Origin: Leptodontidium sp. MPI-SDFR-AT-0119
Taxonomy: Eukaryota > Ascomycota > Leotiomycetes > Helotiales > Leptodontidiaceae
Assembly (NCBI GenBank): GCA_020726505.1
Contig: JAHLEZ010000005.1
Location: 2,542,001-2,606,000, forward strand
Direction of reading: 5' to 3'
Length of the DNA stretch: 64,000 bases
Part shown: positions 49,501 through 59,141 of the stretch, piece after piece
How the letters are laid out: each line of letters opens with the position of its first letter
How positions within the stretch are numbered: position 1 is the first letter of the stretch
Made by a program: the position numbers and the translations under genes
The notes under the pieces: generated by a model
Database searches by the model: none
Seen by the model: the letters and a program-made list of their open reading frames with translations, nothing else
What the model was told of the DNA's origin: nothing

Positions 49501-51340
49501 GTATAAAGACTTAATAAAAGAGATTTAAACAATCGACGGCTTATTATCCGCGTAAGAGGCTCGCTATAATCTTAAGTTAGTGCGAGTTAGCCGTAAACGT
49601 AATGAAAAAGCTTAGCTTATTAAAGTATTATATAATAACTATTAAGTCTTAAAAGAACTATTATATAAAGTAATTACTATTAATAAAGCTTAACGAGAGG
49701 ATAAACTAACGGCCGAGGTTACTTATATTTACGTCCTTATAGATAAGAGCGTCCGTAAGCCTAGTATATACGTTCGCGCGGATGTTCTACTAGTGCGACT
49801 AAAGTTAGTCGAGTATTATTTTCTCGTAAGCGACATACGCGTTAATAATATACTATTATAAGAGGCGGCCGGCGTAAAAGAGTAGGGAGAAGGCCTTATA
49901 GACGTAAAGGTAGTATTAATAAAAGGCCCGTTATTTAAGCCGCGTCCGTTGACGGGTCTTATTCTAGTCCCGTAATTATAAACCGTAGTACTAACTAAGG
50001 TCGCCGTATAAGAAAAGTAAAACGTAATATAAGGGTATATACGTAGCGTGTGTAATATTAATTATATATATTTATAGATACTCGCGGCCCCCTTCACAAA
50101 CTATAAGAACTAAGTCGCGGCGGCTTGTATTTATATACTCGTCTAGAATAATCACCGTGACTTCGTTACTAGTCGAGAGGTTCTTACGACGACGATCCGC
50201 GCCCGACTTAATAATTAAGCGCATTTACAGGTTAAATAAAATCCGGAAATTAGTCTACTAGTCCGTAAAACGCTCGCGGGTTATCTTATAAACTATAATA
50301 AACGAGTTATAATTCGTAAGCGTATCCGTAAGCTATAAAAGGATTGTATAGTTTAAGTAAAGGAAGTTAATCGCTTATACGTTCGTTATAAAGAGTAAGT
50401 CGTAAAAGAAGAGTTATACGAAAGAGGGCTCCTCGTGTAAAGCTAGTCGTAACGGGCCTTAAAAGTGAAAAAGCTTACTATAAATCTAGAAGTACTAGAC
50501 GCCACGTGAGAAGTCGATTCGTATATCCTTTTTATAATTAATTAACGTGAAGGCAAAAGCACAATTATATGCCCGGATATTCGTTCGAAAGTCTCGGTAA
50601 AGCGGATCGTCGCTCGTAAAGAGATATTTGAGGTATAGCGGAGGCTCCCAGATCCGGGGAAGCACGACGTCGCCCCTTTTATAATAGGCCTCGAAGAGAC
50701 CGTCCGTAAGGGAGAAGTGAAGGGCCCCGCAAGCCGTACAGCGGCTCGTAAGTGGAGTAAGAGTATAAGGGGGAGCTAGTCGGAAGCGTGAGAGAAAGCC
50801 AGGAGGCCGTATATTAGGGGGGTCGGTAAGAGGGTCCTCAAAGACGTCAACTGGGACTGTAACGGACGGTTGACGGGTCTGTCGCGGGCGCCGCGGGGCT
50901 GGTTCGTCCGCAGAGACGTCCGTAAGAGGCCGTCGTCGTCGCCGCGAGGTAAGGAAAGTATTCGGATCGAGTTCTTGTAAAGCAGGGCGCTGCTAAGCGC
51001 GCTTCGTAGCACTACGGTCCTAAGAACGCGTTAGTTAAGTAAAGAAAAGAGCAAGAATCCTACTCTGTAGCTCGAGCACGTCTTATACGGATGGCCCGAT
51101 TTATTTAAGGGGAAAAATAATAGCGTACGATATTAATTACAACTAGTACAAAACCGTAAAGAAGACGAATCCATTAAAGCCAAGATAAAGAGCCAATTAG
51201 TTAGGTAAAAAGACAAAGACTGGACAAAAGAGAGACTACGGACGCGTTTTGGTGTTCCTCACGTGACCAGGATTTTTTCAAGGAGCGTCGAGAGCCAATC
51301 GCTAGAGGTGGTCCGACCGTACTTCAATATAGTAAGGAGA
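46538..51340 (-). mobile_element. Helitron 2, 5' part
   Basis: This holds most of Helitron 2, read on the minus strand from the 5' terminus at 51,340 (TCTCCTTACTATATTGAAG). The host base beyond it is A. Positions 46,542-49,860 match Helitron 1 at 24,650-27,976 in the same orientation, and 49,862-51,340 match 37,000-38,851 in inverted orientation. Added to 35,663-36,999 it makes an element of about 6.1 kb. Confidence 0.85.
46600..50950 (-). pseudogene. Helitron Rep/helicase remnant
   Basis: This is the minus-strand transposase of Helitron 2. The N-terminal part is the least decayed: it shows DFRTNIRAYN at about 50,561-50,595 and then FAFTLINYKKD, matching the Helitron_like_N domain. Further on are NVRADVYT-like residues near 49,780 (NIRANVYTRLTDALI) and FFITFTAN near 49,600. 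The rolling-circle HUH motif lies near 49,383-49,428, where KRGLPHIHLLLFL is expected. Here it reads KRGLLYIYLLLFLK, so both metal-binding His are lost. The helicase part (46,600-48,700) contains ISRIYYYN-like residues but is heavily decayed. Known Helitron proteins nick and transfer a single strand by rolling-circle replication; this copy cannot. Confidence 0.82.
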
Positions 51341-52924
51341 TAAAAGTGTTATGCAAGAGCTCGTTGACCACGTGATTCAACTCCACACGCAGTGTGGAGT
51401 TGTTCTCGGCACCCCCAACCCATCCATCCGCTTCTTCTTTCCAAGAGGGTCGACCTCTCAACCCAATTCTAGCCACATTAGGACAACAATCCCAGCCTTG
51501 AGCTATCCAATAACGAATATCATCCATTACCGTCCGGGGAAATAAATATCTTGTATATGTCCACCCATACTCAAAGACGAGTTCCAGCTCTCTCAAATCC
51601 GGTTACATCTTCTACAGGGTTATTATACCCCAGGGGTCAAAGACCAAGCAATCCTGAATATTTATTGACATTTGTTGAATTCCTTGCTTAGCTCCTCCTA
51701 GATCGAGGAAACCTGAGCAGGTCGTGGAGTGATTGCTGTAAAACTACTCTTCGATTGTTTCTTCGGCTTCGTCGGTTCTGGCCTGCCGTTTCCCACCTAA
51801 AGTCGACTGGTACTGACACTGGGCTCCTCCACCACTGGCACACCCACGATAACTTCACGCCGTTAAGATGTACCTTTTCCCATTTCCGGCAATCGTATTA
51901 AGCTGGCTAACCACTCCCGTCACTACAGGTAGCCCCAAATCTCACGCGGCCATTGTCGTCCATATAGCCATCGAACCCCTCACGAAACCGATCACGCTGG
52001 GTCCACGAGTTCAGCACACACACGGATCGCGATAAGCTAGTGGGATGGTCTGCTCGAAATAGGTCAACTCTTCGAATCCTTTCGCCGACCCTCCCGGGCG
52101 GTCACCCTCTAGCCGCGTCGAATCACTTCCGCAGATCTCCAAACTCCAGGAATAACGTATTTGGGTCTTTTGGAATCGATAAAAAATCTGCGAAGCGAAT
52201 CTGGAGTTGTAGTAGAGGTTAACAAATATTTGTTGTGGAGGAAGAAAAGAGGCTACATCGAAAGCTCATAATAGTGGGGCGCATATACTTGCGCTAGTAT
52301 CGCTACTGTAGCTCCATCTCCACATTTCAATCTTATCAGGACCTCTCGGAAATAGATACCGAGACAACAATAGTTAAGAATTTAGTCCGTGGCCGTAAAA
52401 TATATTAGACATCGCGCTTAAATTCTCTCTCCCTATTCATTATCAACTTCCAATTAGGTTCTATAGACAGTCGGATGGTTACTAACTTAGGTCATCTTAT
52501 TCAGATAGTCTCCATCAATCAATTATAAGGGTGGAAATGGCTGGAGATTCCAGTTATATACACTTTCGTTGTCTCTTCTGCGGAGCAGTTGCACAACCTG
52601 AATTGCTTTTAGATGAACCTTTGGTGTAGATTGGAGAACGATAATATGCAAAAGTCAGCGAGCGTAGAATGTTCTCGTACTCCCCAAGGTACCAACTCTC
52701 CAACACTTGACGTTCCTCCCTTCTCCCCCTCTCCCTATAACTCATCTCATACTATTAAAATGGCATCTCTCACGAGTAAAACAGCGTCTCGCGATGCCCA
52801 AATCACAGATCGTACGAGGAGCATGTTTTCGTGCTATCCTTCCGGAATATTATGTAACTAACACCCGACAATGCAATACTAGAGCAAGAGATAGTCATGT
52901 TCTTCAGATATAGCGAGTCAGCCT
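51341..52924. other. Border segment without a recognised gene
   Basis: Base composition returns to normal immediately after the Helitron end. A minus-strand open frame of about 85 codons (51,596 down to the Helitron border, MRELELVFEYGWTYTRYLF at its start) runs into the element and might be the cut end of a host gene. It does not resemble the missing NLR N-terminus. Nothing else is supported. Confidence 0.4.
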
Positions 52925-52990
52925 TAACCATACTCAGCACGTTCACATCAGATCAAGCTAGGCCGGCTTGGTGACTTTGCCGACTGCCCT

Positions 52991-53560
52991 GTGTTTATCG
53001 ACGACGATGATGACATTCGCGACACTGCGACACATGCCGAATACCAAGCGCCCGATCGTTCGAGTCCACATTCTCCAATATCGCCCTCGTCATCGCGACC
53101 ATCCCTCTCCTCTCTCCGCAGCTCTTTTGCATCATCACCGCCGCCGCCTGCTATACCATCAGCTCACATCTCGTTGCGTGGTACATCTGACAACGGGTCG
53201 AGCCATGACCGGATATATATAGGCATAGATGGACCGAAGAAAACAAAGCGCAGGCGTACGTCTTGTAGGGCAGCGCTCAAGGCAATCGATTCCAACATGC
53301 AAGAACAACTTTTAACTAAGCCGATCGAAGATGTGGACACGAATAGATGTGCGGGCGCAGCCTTCAAAGGCGAAGTGCCAGATGTGAACCTAGAGCTGTT
53401 ACATACAAGCGCGGAAGACGATATTGTTCTCGAGGGCGAGCTCTTAGCCGTATACTCTACGGAAGCAGATCTGAAGTGTCAGGCTACATCCCTAGAAGTG
53501 GGTGCCAGTTCCAATCCCAGAGGGACTAACCATACTTTGAACTTCCGCCAGAGCTCATAG
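52991..53560 (+). CDS. Hypothetical Ser/Pro-rich protein (possible fragment)
   Basis: An open frame of 189 codons from the ATG at 52,991; the frame stays open some 60 bases further upstream, so an exon may be missing. It starts acidic (MFIDDDDDIRD), then runs through a Ser/Pro-rich stretch and a basic nuclear-localisation-like cluster (KKTKRRR). The C-terminal half is acidic. No domain was recognised. It may be a remnant or a chance frame. Confidence 0.35.
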   Translation: MFIDDDDDIRDTATHAEYQAPDRSSPHSPISPSSSRPSLSSLRSSFASSPPPPAIPSAHISLRGTSDNGSSHDRIYIGIDGPKKTKRRRTSCRAALKAIDSNMQEQLLTKPIEDVDTNRCAGAAFKGEVPDVNLELLHTSAEDDIVLEGELLAVYSTEADLKCQATSLEVGASSNPRGTNHTLNFRQSS

Positions 53561-54742
53561 GCTTTGGAATCAACAGTCAAATTTGAGTGGTCGGCATTTT
53601 CCTTCCTGGAGAGGCCTTGATCTCTGCAATGCAGCCGAAGAGCATGTCGAGATCTAGACGTACCTTCAAGTATCTGGTTACGGTCTTTTCATCTCCCGGG
53701 GGAAGTAGTGAGCAGGTTACTTTGGCTTTGCCGGCGGTCATTAGCATTTTCCGAGATTTGCCTCCCACCATCTTGAGACGATCACGTCCTCACGAGAAGC
53801 CCCAGATCCCATGTCGGCGGTGGCGCAGCTGTAGCAGGTAGTAGCTGTAGCGAAGAAGCAGGCTTCTGTCGGAAATCCTCGTGAAGACTCAGTTCTTGTA
53901 TCAGGTCGGTGGACGAGGTCATGGGAGAGGCGATGCAGTCCTGGCATCGGCACTTGTTGCTGGTTCGAGAGACGAGAGTTTATTTGGAGTCTCGGGGAAA
54001 TCAGCTAAACGCCCCAGCTGCGCCTATCTCTCAGCTTCTTGCTTCCTCTTGGCAGCGATGTCGTCCCTCTCCGCTTTCTCCACCTAAACTTCTTAGGCGG
54101 CCTTCTCCTTCACAGCCATTCTGTTCAGCTCGTCGGAAACACCGAGAGAGTAGCTATTTTTGCTCCCGACACCCTTGTAAGGCCTAGCCCATTCAGCAAT
54201 CAAGTTATATGCCATCTCGAACGACATAGCAGCAGCGACCGTATTCTCCGTAATACCATAAAAAGTCAATTCCAAAGACGAGTAGTTAGTAGTTGAATAG
54301 AACTTGCAGTCGAAAAAGCGTTTCATAGCGTGGCAAAGAGTGTCGACATAGCTCTGATAGTTCACAGATTTTGACTTATCGCCGTCCAGGCGTTGAATTA
54401 ATACAACACTTTGTCCAGCATATTGCCTCTGAGCCGAGGTGGTTCATGAGCAAGGACCTCTGCCTGCGATATATTGTACTGTCCCATCAACCGTGAAGCT
54501 AAATGAAGTACTGCTTTGCCCTCTGCTTCTGGCGTGTTCAGGTGGTTGGCACGCTCAAGGCATTTCTTAATCCACTAAATTATCGCATTGTCAATGCCGG
54601 CTGTGGAAGAGCCGACTCTAATAGTGCCTGTCTCTGCAAGCTCCTTAACCGACGCCTTGTACAATGGCGGAGGACGCTTTGGCGGGGCGCGTGGGCGAGC
54701 AGTTCGTTTAAATAGAGGAGGCTCATACTCCCCGTAATTCTC

Positions 54743-54857
54743 GGCCGTATGTTTCCAATGCCTCGACTTTTCTGGAACATTATTTTGCATGGCTCAGCAC
54801 CCAAATTTACATGCCGCCCTATGAAACGCGATGTAAACTTATAAACAACAACACAAC
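54743..54857 (+). repeat. MULE left terminal inverted repeat
   Basis: 115 bp, nearly identical to the reverse complement of 57,019-57,133; the only clear differences are G/A transitions. Confidence 0.92.
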
Positions 54858-54899
54858 AACATAATTCAACTCACAAATTTGTAATATTCGTGCCTTCCA

Positions 54900-56904
54900 T
54901 ACAATAGCAGAGTCTTTTATCTCCAACGTTAACCTCGACGCGCTTTTAGTAACGTCAGACCCCTTCGCAGACCTTGGATTTCACCTTCTTGATCAAGAGC
55001 TCGATAACGACCCTATTCTCCACGCCTCCCAAGAGAAGCCTCCTTCTCTCAAGGTCGGCGATAAATTCAACTCTCTACGAGCCTTCAAAGATGCTATTAT
55101 TGATTAAGCTGTCTATGAGCGTTAGGAACCGCGTTATAAGAAGAGCGAGATATTATATGTGAGGTATACGTGTTTCTTTAAGAACACTTGTCAATAGCGC
55201 GCGTGTTGTAATTAGTCTCCTAAAGCTGAAGAGGCCACGATATCTATGTGGGAAGGAGAACATGCCTACTTTAATCAAGTGCGCCATTAACGACCTATAG
55301 TAGCTCGTATTGCGTACCTTTTGGAGCTAGTTCCAAAGCTTATAACAGTAGAGCGACGTACTCACATTTCATTGATTCGCGATCAAATCTTGCGGCACAC
55401 GGAAACCTTAGTTCAAGATCAGTTGTTGTATTGATTGAAGAGACTATTGACTAAGGACTCCAAAAATCAGCAAGTTAACGACTTCGCAAAGCTCCCTCAA
55501 TATATCGATCGACTCCACGAAGCAAACCTCCACGTAGGCCAAGGGCCAGACGACGAAGCCGACGACTTAATATCAGATCTTTTGTTGATTAAAGGTGACG
55601 TCTTCAAACGCGTCTTTATTAGTCCTTATACCTCACGGTCGCAATATATTCATTCTTTACCTTTCGTCGCGTTAGATGGCACATACCTTCGGAATTGTTT
55701 TAAACAAACTCTCCTTCTTACTGTCGGTCGCACAGGCAATAATGAGAGCTAGATTATAGCGTGGGCAATTATTAAGTCAGAAAACGACGAATCTTAGTCG
55801 TGGTTCGTGGAAAGATTAGTAAAGACAATACTTGAGCTCGCAAATCAACTCACTTATGGCTCGCAAATTCCATGCGTTATTTCCGATCGAAATTCTTCAC
55901 TTTTGAAAGTAATCCTCACCTTCCTTCCTACTGTTACTGACGTATACTACTGTTAGCACTTATTGAGAAACGTTTTAAACGTTACGAGGTATACAAATAA
56001 GAAGGCAATTAAGGAGGCTTAGTGGAAATTCCCATTTGCAAAGAACGAAATCGAATGGAATCGCGCGGTCGCAAAGATGAGAGAATGCAGAGGTCAAGAA
56101 GTAGTCAACTATATCGAAGGTCTTAATAAATCGAAGTTCTGTGTTTGGAAGCTCCCTGGCGTACGATACGGTCACAACTCTTTAGGCGTCGTAGAAGGAC
56201 AAAATAGTCACATTCGAGAGCTTCGTGAGATGGGAATTATAGAGTTGTTAGATGCTTTATGGAATCGATCTTCGCGTAAACGTTAAGTTACTCACGAGGC
56301 CGCAAGTCGATAGATAAATGATCGCGATCGTTATACTCCTTTTGCGCGGAAGAAGATTATAGTAAATACCTTATAGTCTCGGAAAGGTGCGTAACAAGCC
56401 TTAATTACAGCTTATATAGGGAAAGACAAGGTATTAGAGGCTCGAATACGTTGTCAATACGATGGAATAAGAGATAGAATACACAACGTGCGTTGTTAAG
56501 ACTTTTAGTGCTCTTGTGGCTATTTCTAGGAGTAGCAATTACCTTGTAGTCACGTAATTACAACTATTCGATTCGCTCGAAGAGATATTTGGGAATAGAT
56601 TGCTCTGTTTTGGGAACCTTCATACGTTCAAGTCTTATCTGCGTACCACAACATCGTTAATGATCAAGGAAGCTATATAAATCTTTATATGCGCATAATT
56701 AAGACCGATAATATTACTTTAGATTAGACAGATCTAGTATATAAAGCACTTTAACTAAAGCCAAATAAACTAGGTCCAAATCAAAAGAAGAGAAAAGAGA
56801 CAGGAGATATGCCAGAAAAGCCAGCGGAACCTCCGGCATGCTTACGTTGCGGGCAAATTGGGCATAATCAGAGGAATAAACAATGCCCTGCGTACCGCGC
56901 ATAG
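54900..56904 (+). pseudogene. MULE transposase remnant
   Basis: A single plus-strand frame can be followed almost end to end, interrupted by stops at codons where Gln or Arg is expected, but without frameshifts that I could detect. Landmarks in order are: an N-terminal region (LRAFKDAII near 55,090); PFVALDGTYL near 55,665-55,695 with the first catalytic Asp; VISDRNSSLL near 55,880-55,910 with the second; VEGQNSHIRELREM near 56,190; a SWIM zinc finger as CSCGYF, then LPCSHV near 56,510-56,555; and a CCHC zinc knuckle (CLRCGQIGHNQRNKQC) at about 56,838-56,885 near the C-terminus. This is the standard layout of fungal MULE transposases. The exact start could not be fixed. Confidence 0.88.
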
Positions 56905-57018
56905 TATAATAGTTGTCAATGTATTCTACTAGCTTTTTTTTTTAATTTACGTACTCTTGATTTATTACAATTATGTGAATAGCCTCATTTTTGCCTTTAA
57001 TTATGTTGTTAACCTTCA

Positions 57019-57133
57019 GTTGTGTTGTTGTTTACAAGTTTACATCGCGTTTCATAGGGCGGCATGCAAATTTGGGTGCTGAGCCATGCAAAATAATGTT
57101 CCAGAAAAGTCGAGGCATTGGAAACATACGGCC
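57019..57133 (-). repeat. MULE right terminal inverted repeat
   Basis: 115 bp, the inverted partner of 54,743-54,857, followed by the second copy of the duplication GTAATTCTC. Confidence 0.92.
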
Positions 57134-57178
57134 GTAATTCTCAGACACCCATGTAAGGTCTACCGTTCTCTTGGCCAT

Positions 57179-58238
57179 CTTGTCGTAGAAGATGGGCGCG
57201 GGTCGTACGAGTTAACTTAATGCCACATAAATTCCATGAAGCTTCGGTGGGAAATTCTTAGAACCTCCTAGGTATTCTTATATATTTCCCTTATATTAAT
57301 ATATAAGGCGTCTTTCATACGTAACCGCTGTCTTTCGAAGGCAAGCGTCATACTTTGAACTTTCACAGATAATATTATAAAGAACTTAACTAATAATATC
57401 AAGACTTAATATTCTCAGTAAAAACTACTGAAGACAAGCGTATTAACAAAAAACATTTTCTTCTTAGGAATTAAAGGTCACTTGCGTAATAAAAGCTTTC
57501 CTTTGAACTTTCTCAAGCTTGTTCATTTCGAGCCGCCAAGGGGTACAGTGAATCTATCGTGCCTGCTTCTTGCTTCGAACAAGCGACCTTGCTTCGACCT
57601 TGCTTCGAGCAAGCGATCTTGCGACTGTACCCAGCGGTCTGTGAATAACTAATTGCATGCACTCCTTGCAATAGTCCTAGGGGATCTTATATCGCAATGC
57701 CTTCGAAGCTGTCGTGTAATAATAATAGCGTGAAAGTCTATCTTATTTGAGTCCGAAGCCTAGATCCAGCGGTCCGTGAATAACTGCACTCCCTGCAGTA
57801 GCCCTGAGGAGTGCAGTAGTAGTGGCGTGAACGTCTGTCTTTCCTACACGTACAGTAAGTAGTCTGAAGCTTGCTTCGAGTGAATTCGGACTAGATAGTA
57901 GGGTCCCCCCCCCAACTCTGAAGCTTGGAAGGGAAGGGAATGAATGGCCTGAAGACATGGTCGGGGTAGTTGGCTCTTGGCTCTTGGCTCTCGCTCTTGG
58001 CTTCTGCCTCCTGCTGCCTGAACTCACCCTGCCCCAAGAACTGCTCTTTGACCTTTGGTACGTGCGCCCTTTTACATTTACTCTGCTCGGAATTGATTTG
58101 GCGCATTCGATTCGGCGTTCTTAGTATCACAGGATGGCAGCGCTTTTATCGATGCGGGTTATTATCCGTTCATTCAATGAAAGAATGTATTGCCACTCGT
58201 ACTCTGTTACCGAAATTCCATCCAAGTGATAAACATAA
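57179..58238. other. Intergenic region with a diverged direct repeat
   Basis: No gene is supported. A stretch near 57,624-57,745 (starting GCGGTCTGTGAATAACT) recurs in diverged form at about 57,768-57,865 (GCGGTCCGTGAATAACT), both ending near a GAAGC. Short CTTGCTTCGA repeats lie just before at 57,565-57,620. Several local duplications are likely. Confidence 0.5.
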
Positions 58239-58937
58239 TTAACAACACACACACTTGCCATCCTTAGCTTGCCGTCCCTGACCCTGCCCTGATACAGCTT
58301 GCTCATGGTTGCTCTCCTCCTTGTCCTCTTCGTCCTCATCGTCCTCATCGTCCTCATCGTGACTAATCTTCCTCGGCCCTAAGCCCTCAAATCCAGTATA
58401 CGAATCCGGGTCTTCATAGAATACAGCACCAAGCTTATTCCGTAAAAGATGACATCTCTCTTCCATCTCTGTTACCATCCTCAACATCCCTGTCTCAACT
58501 GATATCAGACTACTGTCCCCTTCGAGGACCAGCACCCCACCAGCCTTCGGCCACCCAACATAAACCTCTAGTAACTCCTCTCTATTCGGCCGCCTATGCG
58601 GCGGCCAACGCTCCATGATAACATCCAGTCGCCTCTGCTCGCTCGTCCACCATTTGCCCCCTATCTTCTTCAGAAGCCGACAGAACTCATCTTCATCGTC
58701 TTGATTCTCTAGTCTCATCACAGGAACATCTAGGGGATCAAATCCAAGATACCGTAATTCTACGAGATCGCAAGATTCTCGTATGATCACTCCACCAATA
58801 GAAGGCCAGCCGTAAAGAGAACAGCCGCAACTGGTCCATTGACTGCGTTTGGTAGTGGGGCGAATGAGAAGGTAACCGTTGATGGGACCCGAACGTGCTC
58901 TGGCACCGGTCCGCGCCTCGATTCGAGTTCGTGCCAT
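58239..58937 (-). CDS. Hypothetical protein with acidic C-terminal tract
   Basis: An intact intronless frame of 232 residues from the ATG at 58,937. The frame extends to an earlier ATG at 58,997, but that lies inside a MITE, so the inner ATG is preferred. The N-terminus is basic (MARTRIEARTGARARSG). A middle part with two WP-x-x-GGV motifs follows (YGWPSIGGVIIRESCDL; VGWPKAGGVLVLEGDS), which could be a diverged internal repeat. Near the end is an Asp/Glu tract encoded by a CATCGTCCT-type repeat (58,321-58,360). The protein ends KCVCC. No family was recognised. The frame is free of stops despite its position among decayed genes, so it may be functional. Confidence 0.65.
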   Translation of the reverse strand: MARTRIEARTGARARSGPINGYLLIRPTTKRSQWTSCGCSLYGWPSIGGVIIRESCDLVELRYLGFDPLDVPVMRLENQDDEDEFCRLLKKIGGKWWTSEQRRLDVIMERWPPHRRPNREELLEVYVGWPKAGGVLVLEGDSSLISVETGMLRMVTEMEERCHLLRNKLGAVFYEDPDSYTGFEGLGPRKISHDEDDEDDEDEEDKEESNHEQAVSGQGQGRQAKDGKCVCC

Positions 58938-58971
58938 GATTTTGATTTTGATAGTGGAAGTCTGGTGTTTA

Positions 58972-59139
58972 CAGTGGGGTGCAAAAAGTCTACACACGCC
59001 AAGATAAGTCTAGCCAGATCAAGCAGACGCTTGACTTCTTAAAGCTAGCCTTCAGCCACTTCTAACCTTGATAAGTAACCGCTTGACTTTTTGTAGTTAG
59101 ATGTGCCTTGGCAGTGTGTAGACTTTTTGCACCCCACTG
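58972..59139. mobile_element. MITE with TA target duplication (Tc1/mariner-type)
   Basis: A 168-bp element with long terminal inverted repeats: CAGTGGGGTGCAAAAAGTCT at the left, and the matching AGACTTTTTGCACCCCACTG at the right. TA lies on both sides (58,970-58,971 and 59,140-59,141). It has no coding capacity. The ends and TA duplication are typical of Tc1/mariner-derived MITEs. It lies 34 bases upstream of the preferred start of the neighbouring minus-strand gene, in its promoter or leader. Confidence 0.88.
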
Positions 59140-59141
59140 TA

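Larger units (their letters stand above)
23331..51340. mobile_element. Nested RIP-degraded transposon block (two Helitrons, two Copia, one solo LTR)
   Basis: This 28-kb block is AT-rich and almost devoid of open frames, with stops mainly from CAA/CAG/CGA codons. It comprises, left to right: Helitron 1 3' part (23,331-27,976), Copia 1 (27,977-35,662), Helitron 2 3' part (35,663-36,999), Helitron 1 5' part (37,000-38,851, with a solo LTR), Copia 2 (38,852-46,537) and Helitron 2 5' part (46,538-51,340). The two middle Helitron pieces are inverted relative to the outer pieces. Turning 35,663-38,851 around yields two intact head-to-tail Helitrons, each carrying one Copia insertion. The flanking host bases, read on the minus strand, are A (at 51,341) and T (at 23,330), the canonical Helitron A^T target. 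Confidence 0.85.
54743..57133 (+). mobile_element. Mutator-like DNA transposon (MULE)
   Basis: 2391 bp with 115-bp terminal inverted repeats (54,743-54,857 and 57,019-57,133) that start GGCCGTATGTTTCC. It is flanked by a perfect 9-bp duplication GTAATTCTC (54,734-54,742 and 57,134-57,142), the size usual for MULEs. It sits in the DUF2786-type gene about 15 codons after the start. The inner part encodes a MULE transposase. Confidence 0.92.
53919..57178 (-). pseudogene. DUF2786/DUF7168-type gene split by a MULE
   Basis: Minus strand. The original ATG is at 57,178 (MAKRTVDLTWVSENYG), on the far side of the transposon at 54,743-57,133; the frame continues across the removed insertion at 54,742 (EYEPPLFKRTARPRAPPKRP). 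A DUF2786-like helical segment follows (IKKCLERANHLNTPEAEG, then LASRLMGQYNISQAEV). After that comes a DUF7168-like part (LELTFYGITENTVAAAMSFE, NSYSLGVSDELNRMA). A one-base frameshift lies near 54,435. In-frame stops replace expected Gln codons: TAG at about 54,572, TAA ending at 54,093, and others downstream. The last in-frame stop considered is 53,919. The molecular function of these domains is not established. Confidence 0.78.

Noticed and set aside
23331..51340. A Starship-type giant mobile element
   Set aside because: No DUF3435 captain recombinase was recognised, and the block is explained completely by Helitrons, Copia elements and a solo LTR.
54575..54790. ATG at 54,790 as start of the DUF2786-type gene
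   Set aside because: It lies inside the MULE terminal repeat; the host ATG is at 57,178 beyond the insertion.
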